DNA of 64,000 nt from assembly GCA_004143945.1 (NCBI GenBank), contig SEHB01000007.1, positions 141,287 through 205,286 on the forward strand. The letters run 5' to 3'. Origin of the DNA: Lysobacteraceae bacterium (GTDB taxonomy: Bacteria; Pseudomonadota; Gammaproteobacteria; Xanthomonadales; Rhodanobacteraceae). The notes below the pieces were generated by a model. It saw only the letters and a list, made by a program, of their open reading frames with translations, was not told the DNA's origin and searched no databases. The position numbers and the translations under genes are program-made. Positions 18,232-27,924 of this stretch are shown piece after piece. Each line of letters opens with the position of its first letter. Position 1 is the first letter of the stretch.

Positions 18232-19632
18232 TCAGGGCTCGAGCCCGTCGGCGAAGATCCGATCCGACTGCAGGCGCGCGATCCCCGTTGCGAAGCGCGA
18301 CCCGACCACGTCGTAGAGCGAACCCGCGAGTACCGGGCGGCCACCCGACAGGCCGATCGCTGACGCGCGCGCATGCGTGTTGGTGTCGATCGGCATCGCG
18401 AGCTGGCACACGCCGTTGCCGTCGAACGACGCGTCGAGCGTCCCGTCGTGCAGGACGCGCGCGGCGAAGAAGTAGGCCTCCGCGGCGCCGTCTGGATCGA
18501 CCCAGCCTGCCGCGTTGATGCGACGCTCCGCATCGATCGCGAGCGCATGCACCGCGTTGCCTTCGGCCCATTGCAGCCCGACCAGTCCGCCCTCGCCGAA
18601 AACGGTGTCGAGCACGCCGGTGCTGCGCACGCGCACGAGGAACGTCGCCGGCACCACCGCCGGCATGTGGGTCGTGTTGAGTGCGAGCATCACCGAGTCA
18701 TTGCCCGGATCCGCCGCGAGCGCGGAGGCGTCCCAGCTACCGAGCATGTCGAGCACGACGTGCCCGCCGTTGCCGAAGGTCGCATCCGGCACGCCTGCCG
18801 GCGTGAGGCGCAGCAGCAGCGGACGCTGGCGTTCGTCCGGATCGGTATAGGTTTCCTCGTGGCCGGCGAGCAGCACGCGACCCTGGCGATCGATCGCGAC
18901 ACCGCTGGCGCGCTCGACCATCCAGGATCCGTCCGGTCCTTCGCGACCGAAGCTCGCGTAGCCGTCGTTGCCGAATGTCGCGTCGGCTGCGCCGGTCGTG
19001 GTCAGGCGCATCGCGACGAAGTCCGGCAATCCACCCTGGCCGCAGTTCGTGCAGAGGCCCGCGAGCACGATGCGTCCTGCGGCATCCTGCGCCGCGTGCG
19101 CGAACACGAAACTCGGGGAGTTCCACGGCGTGTCGGTCACCCACGCCTTGCCGCCGGTGCCGTACGTCGCATCGAGTTGCCCGTCCGCATGCAGGCGCAG
19201 GCTGGCCGGAAGCGCGTACGGCGCCGCGTCGATCCCGGCACTGCCGGCAACCAGCAACTTGCCGTCGGATCGTTCGAACACGCCGAACGCGCGGTCGTCG
19301 CCGCCCGCGACGAGGTCGAACGCGACGACGCGCGTCCCCTGGACGCCGAAGGTCGTATCGAGGCTGCCGTCGCTGCGGAACTTCACGAGCGCGAAGTCGC
19401 GGTTGTCGTCGCCGCGGTCGACCCATCCGGCGGCGACGACGCTGCCGTCGCGAAGCGTCGCGACCGCGGTCGTTTCGGCCTGCACGAAATCCGCGGGCCA
19501 CACATGCCAGGCGCGGCCATCGACGTCGAACGTCGGGTCGGGATCGCCGTCGTCGGCACGTGCCCCCGCAGTCGGCAGCGTGAGCGCGAGGCAGGCCAAT
19601 GCGGCGTGGATCACGGTAGGTCGGGCGGTCAT
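18232..19632 (-). CDS. Exported delta-60 repeat protein with IFADGLEP C-terminus
   Basis: 466 aa from ATG 19632 (MTARPTVIHAALACLALTLP; signal ending near GARA); an in-frame extension to 20028 is Arg-rich and rejected. Delta-60 repeats recur as GDPDPTFDVDGR, GSLDTTFGVQGT, GQLDATYGTGGK, GAADATFGNDGY, GVPDATFGNGGH, GVLDTVFGEGG and GTLDASFDGNG. It is a clear paralogue of the 16257-17633 product, including the LQSD tail just before the IFADGLEP signature. Likely an extracytoplasmic propeller of unknown binding function. It lies 77 nt downstream of the PD40 gene and upstream of DUF805 on the same strand. Confidence 0.88.
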   Translation of the reverse strand: MTARPTVIHAALACLALTLPTAGARADDGDPDPTFDVDGRAWHVWPADFVQAETTAVATLRDGSVVAAGWVDRGDDNRDFALVKFRSDGSLDTTFGVQGTRVVAFDLVAGGDDRAFGVFERSDGKLLVAGSAGIDAAPYALPASLRLHADGQLDATYGTGGKAWVTDTPWNSPSFVFAHAAQDAAGRIVLAGLCTNCGQGGLPDFVAMRLTTTGAADATFGNDGYASFGREGPDGSWMVERASGVAIDRQGRVLLAGHEETYTDPDERQRPLLLRLTPAGVPDATFGNGGHVVLDMLGSWDASALAADPGNDSVMLALNTTHMPAVVPATFLVRVRSTGVLDTVFGEGGLVGLQWAEGNAVHALAIDAERRINAAGWVDPDGAAEAYFFAARVLHDGTLDASFDGNGVCQLAMPIDTNTHARASAIGLSGGRPVLAGSLYDVVGSRFATGIARLQSDRIFADGLEP

Positions 19633-19709
19633 GCGGACGATCCCTTGTGGCGTGACTGCATCCACGGCGCACCGCGGCCTCGGGGGCCAGCCGCGTCGAA
19701 GCCCGATCG

Positions 19710-21071
19710 TCAGTCGAAGTCGTCGGCGAAGATGCGATCGCCAGCGACATCGGTGCGGAAGATGTCGCTGACCGCGCCGTTCGGATCGGATTCGACGAGA
19801 TCGGCCGAGGTGGATTCGAACGCGAGACGGCGCCCGTCGCCCGAGAGGCCGCAGTTCTCCGCGATGCCGTCGCCATTGCCGCCGTCGAGCGCGCGGTTCG
19901 CTCGCCAGGTCACGCCGCTGGCGACGTCGTGGACGAACACGTCGCGGCCGCTGCCGTTCGCGTCGTCGACCGCCAGGTTCGAGGCATCGGAGTGGAACGC
20001 GATGATCGAGCCGTCGTCGGAGATGCACGGGTTGTAGGAGTGCTCGTCCGCGGGCGCTCCATCGTGGCCGCGCGAGACGAGCGTGGTGGTGCCGGTCTCG
20101 AGATCGCGCACGAACACGTCGGTGAACGCGTTGCCGTCGTCGGCGACGAGGTCGGACGCACTGCTCGTGAAGACCACGTAGCGCCCGCTCGCGGAGATCG
20201 CGGCCGAATCGCTGTGGCCGTCGGAACTTCCGCCGTCGTCGGCGACGCTGACGAGCTCCGTGGTGGCCGACGCCAGGTGGCGCACGAACACGTCATCGCG
20301 GCCGTTCACGTCGCCCGCAACGAGATTGGTCGCGCGGCTGTGGAAAGCCACGTGCTCGCCATCGGCGGAGATCGCGGGCGCGTGGCTGAAGAAGTCGGCG
20401 TTCGGGGTCAGCTTGGTCGTGGTGCCGGTTGCGCGGTCATGCACGAAGATGTCGTCGTGGTTGTCCTGCGCGTCGCCCGCAGCGAGATCGCTCGCGGCCG
20501 AGTGGAACGCGATCATGCTCCCGTCGGCCGACAGGTCGGGGCTGGAACTGGCCCCGTCCGGCGCGCTGGTGCCGTCCAGCGCGAGCGTGATGCGCTCGAT
20601 CACGCCGGCGTCGAGGTCGCGCACGTAGATGTCGCTGCCGAAGCCCGGCGGGTCGTCCGGAATCAGGTCGCTCGCATGCGACACGAACGCGACGATGCGC
20701 CCGTTCGCCGAGATCGAGGGCGAGGTACTGCGCGCGTTCGCATAGTCGCCGCCGTCGGCCGGATCGCTCACGCGCACGGTCGTGCCGAGCAGCAAGTCGC
20801 GCACGTAGACGTCGGGCTGGTTGTCGTTCGGATTCGGCATCGGGTCGGTGAGGTTAGACGCCCACGACGTGAATGCGATGAAGCGCCCGTCCGCCGACAG
20901 CGAAGGCGTCGGCAGCACATGGTCGTTGCCACCGTCGGCAGGATCGAGCGCGACCGAGACGAGCACGGTGTCGGCGGCCGCGGGCGCGCCTGCAAGGCAG
21001 GCAGCCAATGCTGCGGCGCGGGCCGTCGACCCGGGCACGCGCTTGCGACCGCGAGGTGGAGGCAGGGTCAT
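19710..21071 (-). CDS. Exported PD40 (TolB-like) propeller protein with IFADDFD C-terminus
   Basis: 453 aa from ATG 21071 with AAGGAAG 6 nt upstream. The signal peptide ends near APAAA. Seven or so repeats have the PD40/WD40-like form 'pslSaDGr.iaF.S.asnLv..D.n...DvyvrDl..g.t..v', e.g. TPSLSADGRFIAFTSWASN, SPSISANGRIVAFVSHAS and AISASGRYVVFTSSASD. This is a TolB-type beta-propeller lacking the TolB N-terminal domain. The tail GDRIFADDFD carries the local C-terminal signature. It is the first gene of the minus-strand group with two delta-60 proteins and DUF805, and is divergent from the amine oxidase gene (138 nt between starts). Confidence 0.88.
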   Translation of the reverse strand: MTLPPPRGRKRVPGSTARAAALAACLAGAPAAADTVLVSVALDPADGGNDHVLPTPSLSADGRFIAFTSWASNLTDPMPNPNDNQPDVYVRDLLLGTTVRVSDPADGGDYANARSTSPSISANGRIVAFVSHASDLIPDDPPGFGSDIYVRDLDAGVIERITLALDGTSAPDGASSSPDLSADGSMIAFHSAASDLAAGDAQDNHDDIFVHDRATGTTTKLTPNADFFSHAPAISADGEHVAFHSRATNLVAGDVNGRDDVFVRHLASATTELVSVADDGGSSDGHSDSAAISASGRYVVFTSSASDLVADDGNAFTDVFVRDLETGTTTLVSRGHDGAPADEHSYNPCISDDGSIIAFHSDASNLAVDDANGSGRDVFVHDVASGVTWRANRALDGGNGDGIAENCGLSGDGRRLAFESTSADLVESDPNGAVSDIFRTDVAGDRIFADDFD

Positions 21072-21209
21072 CACGGGCTTCCTTCGCATGGGTGCGTATC
21101 CAGGGGGTCACGCGATGCGGCGGCCGCAGGGGCCACTCGGTTGCCGTCGTGGCGACATCGCCGCCTTCGCGCTAGGCTGCGCGCACCACATCCCGGGGAG
21201 GGGACGGCC

Positions 21210-22802
21210 ATGGCACGCACCGCATTCGTGGACCTGCTGCGGCGCGCCGCAGTGCTCGCCGCGATGTCGCATCGCACCGGAGAACCGCTCGGCGAACTCG
21301 TCGCGCGCGAGCGCGAGCACCGCATCGATGCGGGCAGGCGCCGATTCGTGCGGCAGGCGGCGGGCGCGGCGGGCCTGCTCACGCTCGCGGCCTGCGCGCG
21401 CGTGCCGCTGCCGCGCGCGACCTTGCCCGGCGACGACGTCGTGATCGTCGGCGCCGGCATCGCGGGACTCGCCTGCGCGCATCGGCTGCGCGAGGCCGGC
21501 CGCGGCGTTCGCGTCTACGAGGCGCAATCGCGCATCGGTGGCCGCATGCTGTCGCTGCGCGGCCACTTCGCGGATGCGCAGGTGTGCGAACTCGGCGGCG
21601 AACTCATCGACTCCGGGCACGTGCGCATGCGCGCGCTCGCGGCCGAACTCGGCCTCGAACTCGACGACCTCGCGCAGGATCCGACCGCGGGCTTCGGCGA
21701 CATCTGGTTCCATGGCGGGCGCCGCCATTCCGAACACGAGATCCTGCAGGCGTTCGCGCCGCTCGCCGACGCGATCGCACGCGATGCGGCCACATTGCCG
21801 GACGCGCAGATCACCTATGCCGCGCCCGGCGGCGCCGAAGCGCTCGACCGCGAATCGATGACGCAATGGCTCGACCGCCAGGGTGCCTCGGGCTGGTTGC
21901 GCGAACTCATCGAAGTCGCCTACGCGACCGAGATGGGCCTCGAGTGCGACGAGCAGTCGGCGCTGAATTTCCTGACCTTCATCGACCCCGGCAACGAGAC
22001 GTTCCGGATCTTCGGCGAGAGCGACGAGCGTTTCCACGTGCGTGGAGGCAACGATCGCGTCGTGCACGGACTCGGCGCCAAGCTCGACGATGCGATCGAG
22101 ACCGGCGCGGTCCTCGAAGCCGTGCGCGAGGACGCTGGCGGCCGCTACGTGCTCTCGTTCAAGCGCGGCACCGGCGCCTTCGAGGCGCGCGCCTCGCAGG
22201 TGGTGCTCGCGGTGCCGTTCACGACGCTGCGCCAGGTACGCCTCGACGTCGACCTGCCGCGCGCGAAGCGCCGCGCGATCGCCGAACTCGGTTACGGGAC
22301 CAATGCGAAGCTCATGATCGGATTCGACGAGCGCGTCTGGCGCACGCGCCACGCGAGTGGCGGCGCGAGCTACAGCGACCTGCCGCTGCAGACGACCTGG
22401 GAAACGAGCCGCATGCAGCCCGGTACGGCGGGCATCCTGACCAACTTCTGCGGCGGCCGCCACGGCGTCGCGATCGGCGAGGGCACGCCGAAGCAGCAGG
22501 CCGACGATGCGGTGCGCCAGCTCGAGGCGATCTTCCCCGGCATCGGCAGCGCGCGCGCAGGCATGCGCGAAGCGCGCTTCCACTGGCCGAGCCATCCGTG
22601 GTCGCTCGGCAGCTATGCGTGCCTGCGTCCAGGCCAGTGGACCACGCTGCGCGGAGCGATGGGCGAGCGCGTCGGCAACCTCCACTTCGCCGGCGAGCAT
22701 TGCGCGTTCGACAACCAGGGCTTCATGGAAGGCGGCGTCGAAAGTGGCGAGTGGGTCGCGCAGGCGATCCTCGCGGAGGCCGCGCAGAAGCGCGCGGCCT
22801 GA
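21210..22802 (+). CDS. FAD-dependent amine oxidase with Tat / lipobox-like N-terminus
   Basis: 530 aa from ATG 21210, preceded by a strong GGGGAGGGG. The Rossmann FAD motif is VVIVGAGIAGLACAHRLREAG (Gly81, Gly83, Gly86), with Glu104 and the GGRM segment (110-113) as in monoamine-oxidase folds. The C-terminal FAD contact is NLHFAGEHCAF... and GFMEGGVESGEW. Residues 43-62 read RRRFVRQAAGAAGLLTLAAC, i.e. a twin-arginine-type stretch ending in a possible lipobox Cys62. It is preceded by an unusually long 42-residue n-region. It probably oxidises an amine or amino acid in the periplasm, producing H2O2; the substrate is not predictable. It is a single gene, with the next gene convergent. Confidence 0.87.
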   Translation: MARTAFVDLLRRAAVLAAMSHRTGEPLGELVAREREHRIDAGRRRFVRQAAGAAGLLTLAACARVPLPRATLPGDDVVIVGAGIAGLACAHRLREAGRGVRVYEAQSRIGGRMLSLRGHFADAQVCELGGELIDSGHVRMRALAAELGLELDDLAQDPTAGFGDIWFHGGRRHSEHEILQAFAPLADAIARDAATLPDAQITYAAPGGAEALDRESMTQWLDRQGASGWLRELIEVAYATEMGLECDEQSALNFLTFIDPGNETFRIFGESDERFHVRGGNDRVVHGLGAKLDDAIETGAVLEAVREDAGGRYVLSFKRGTGAFEARASQVVLAVPFTTLRQVRLDVDLPRAKRRAIAELGYGTNAKLMIGFDERVWRTRHASGGASYSDLPLQTTWETSRMQPGTAGILTNFCGGRHGVAIGEGTPKQQADDAVRQLEAIFPGIGSARAGMREARFHWPSHPWSLGSYACLRPGQWTTLRGAMGERVGNLHFAGEHCAFDNQGFMEGGVESGEWVAQAILAEAAQKRAA

Positions 22803-22954
22803 GCGTCGGTACCTTCTCCGCCTGCCGGAGAAGGGGTCTCCGCGACGGCCCCCTTCTGCCGCTTCGCCGCACCTTCCCCCGCAAGCGGCGGAAGCAGGAG
22901 CAGGAGCAGCAGAAGCAGCGCAAGCGGCGCAACGGACGCGGGCCGCGCCTAAGC
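22803..22954. repeat. Inverted-repeat spacer between convergent genes (terminator-like)
   Basis: A 9-bp perfect stem (CCTTCTCCG at 22812-22820 and CGGAGAAGG at 22826-22834, 5-nt loop) is followed at about 22854-22897 by a second stem pairing CTTCTGCCGCTT with AAGCGGCGGAAG (one mismatch). Then comes a purine-rich AGCAGG/AGCAGA run to about 22925. The elements lie between the 3' ends of the amine oxidase and kinase genes and may act as bidirectional terminators, although there is no T-tract. I recognise similar paired-stem elements as dispersed repeats in related genomes. Confidence 0.55.
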
Positions 22955-25759
<2,805 letters not shown>

Positions 25760-25870
25760 GCAAGGCTCGCGAGGTCGGTCATTCCTGCGAAAACGCCGGA
25801 ACGGGCCCGGTTGGGACAACCATCAGTCTAGCGCGGAGGGGCGGGCGGACGCCCGAGGCGCAGAGAGATG

Positions 25871-25950
25871 GAAACACGGAGCACGCCGAGCACACCCGGA
25901 ACGCGCTTCAGGGTGAAGCGCCTTCTGCGTGTGCTCCGTGGTTCAGGTTC
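25871..25950. repeat. Long inverted repeat, family A, copy 1
   Basis: The arms GAAACACGGAGCAC (25871-25884) and GTGCTCCGTGGTTC (25931-25944) pair at 13 of 14 positions. They enclose a central CGCTTCA...TGAAGCG hairpin. Two related copies occur at 43990-44098 and 48379-48478, all between genes. Here it sits between the starts of the kinase and the end of the LtaS-like gene, both on the minus strand. The rest of 25760-25974 shows no gene. Confidence 0.75.
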
Positions 25951-25974
25951 TGGAACTCCGGCGCACCGCGCCGA

Positions 25975-27804
25975 TCAGCCGCGATCGGGTTCGCTGCGGG
26001 GCAGGGCCGCGAGGCCGAGCGTTTCGCCGAGCACCTCGTCGAGCTCGCCGCGCAGGTGCAGGCGCGCGATCGCGTGCATGCCTGCGGCGGTGGCAGGATC
26101 GTCCGGATCGAAGTCGGGCGAACGCGCGAGCGAAGCGAGCAGGTTGAAGTAGGCGTCGTCACGGATGCCGGCCGCGTCGAGCAGCAGCGCGGGCAGCATC
26201 CACGCGTGCGCGTCGCGGCGATGCTGGCGCGGGTTCCTGCTGTCGAACAGCAGCCACGGCACCGGCTGCTGGGCCGCGTCGCGGCCATCATCGAAACCGA
26301 GCTGGAAGTACACCGGCGCAAGCCCCGGCAGGTGGTCGCCGTAGAACAGCAGCAGCGTGCGCCGCTCGCGCTTGGCCAATGCGCTCGCGAGGCGGCCGAG
26401 TTCGCGGTCGGCGTCGTCGAGCAGGTACAGGTAGTTGCCGAACCACAGGCGCCCGCCCGCGTCGAGCTGCTCGGGCATCGGCAGCTTCGCGAGGCGCTCC
26501 TGGTCGAGGTTCGGGCGCCAGTCGAACGGACCGTGGTTCTCCATGCTCACCGCGAACAGGAACTGCGGCGGGCCCTCGTCCGAGAGCTCCTCGAGCACGC
26601 GGTCGGTCATCGCCTCGTCGGAGGTGAACAGACCGACGATGCGTTCCGGATCGAACGCGCTGCCGTCAATGAAGCGGTCGAAGCCGAGCGCGGGATAGGC
26701 GCGCGAGCGGTTCCAGAACGCGGCCGCGTTCGGATGCACCGCGAGGCGGCGGTAGCCGCGCTCGCCGAGCACGCTCGCGATGCCCGGGTAGTGGTCGAGC
26801 GACAGCTCCAGCCACGGGTACTGCACGCCGCCGAGGCTCGCGAGCGGGGCGCCGGTCAGCACCTCGAACTCGGTGCGGATCGTCCCGCCGACGAAGGTCG
26901 GCACGGTCAGCTCGCCATGGCTCGACTTGCGCGCGAGGCGATGGAACTGCGGCAGCCAGCGGCCACTGAGCACGCCTTGGAGGCGCGCCGGGTCGAACAG
27001 CGACTCGCTCTGCACGACGACGATGTCGGGCAGCTCCCCGGCGCTGGTCGCGTTGGCCAGGCCCGCGCGCAGCTCGGGCGCATGCGCCGAGAGCAGAGCG
27101 AGCGCGGCCGCGCGGTCGGCCGATGGCACGTCGCCGCCGCCGATCTGCCAGTGGTAGAGCAGCAGGCTGCCGATGAGTCCGGTGTGCACCGAGCTCTCGG
27201 TCAGCGCCCACGGCTGGAACGTCGCCTCGGCCGACTGGTACATGCGCCGCCACGGCGAGGCACCCGCCATCAGGCTTGCACCGAGCACGCAGGTGGCAGC
27301 GCCTAGCACCACGGCACGCCAGCCGGCCAGTGCCTTGAGCGGGCGCTCGCGCACGAGCGCGACGGTCAATGCCGCGCCGACCGCGATCAGCATCCAGCGC
27401 AGCGCATCGACGTGCAGGTACTTGGAGAACAGCTCGATCGCTGGACCGGGTTCGGCGAGGAACCGCAGGTCCGCCGGCAGCAGCGGGGTTTCGAGCATGC
27501 CGAGCTTGGCGGTGTTGGCGCCGTACAGCGCGCCGATCGACAGCAGCACCAGCCAGCTCGACAGCACCAGCCGCCGCGTCAGCGCGAGCAGCAGCGAGAA
27601 CAGCGCGAGGGCCGGCACCATGTTCAGCATCAGCAGCCGCAGGCCGTCGCGCAGGCCGCCGCCCGACAGCTCGATGCCGGGGTCCAGTCGTGCGACGAGC
27701 AGCATCAGCATCAGCACGCACGCGACCACGCCCGCGCTTTCGCGCAGGAGCGGGGGGCGCGAGAGCCAGAGCGCCGCGAGCGAGGGGGATGGAGTCGTTC
27801 TCAT
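25975..27804 (-). CDS. LtaS/OpgB-like sulfatase-family phosphoglycerol transferase
   Basis: 609 aa from ATG 27804. Four to five membrane helices occupy about residues 20-180. A periplasmic alkaline-phosphatase-superfamily domain follows from about 258. Its metal and nucleophile motifs are visible: VVVQSES with Glu267, FVGGTIRTEFEVLTG with Thr308 in the position of the LtaS nucleophile, SMENHGPF, and FYGDHLPGL near residue 520. Gram-negative relatives transfer phosphoglycerol or phosphoethanolamine to periplasmic glucans or lipids; the acceptor here is unknown. It is divergent from glnE (120 nt between starts). Confidence 0.85.
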   Translation of the reverse strand: MRTTPSPSLAALWLSRPPLLRESAGVVACVLMLMLLVARLDPGIELSGGGLRDGLRLLMLNMVPALALFSLLLALTRRLVLSSWLVLLSIGALYGANTAKLGMLETPLLPADLRFLAEPGPAIELFSKYLHVDALRWMLIAVGAALTVALVRERPLKALAGWRAVVLGAATCVLGASLMAGASPWRRMYQSAEATFQPWALTESSVHTGLIGSLLLYHWQIGGGDVPSADRAAALALLSAHAPELRAGLANATSAGELPDIVVVQSESLFDPARLQGVLSGRWLPQFHRLARKSSHGELTVPTFVGGTIRTEFEVLTGAPLASLGGVQYPWLELSLDHYPGIASVLGERGYRRLAVHPNAAAFWNRSRAYPALGFDRFIDGSAFDPERIVGLFTSDEAMTDRVLEELSDEGPPQFLFAVSMENHGPFDWRPNLDQERLAKLPMPEQLDAGGRLWFGNYLYLLDDADRELGRLASALAKRERRTLLLFYGDHLPGLAPVYFQLGFDDGRDAAQQPVPWLLFDSRNPRQHRRDAHAWMLPALLLDAAGIRDDAYFNLLASLARSPDFDPDDPATAAGMHAIARLHLRGELDEVLGETLGLAALPRSEPDRG

Positions 27805-27924
27805 GACAGGGGCGCGACAATGCCATGACAGCGGCAACGGCGCGTTAACCGAACGTCAGGATCGGTGTCGCGCGGGCGCCGCCTCCGGCTGACGCGGCGC
27901 GCCGGCTGCTGCCACAATCGGCGC

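Noticed and set aside
22893..22945. AGCAGG-type purine run as a microsatellite or coding Gln tract
   Set aside because: Too irregular for a tandem array and outside any supported gene.
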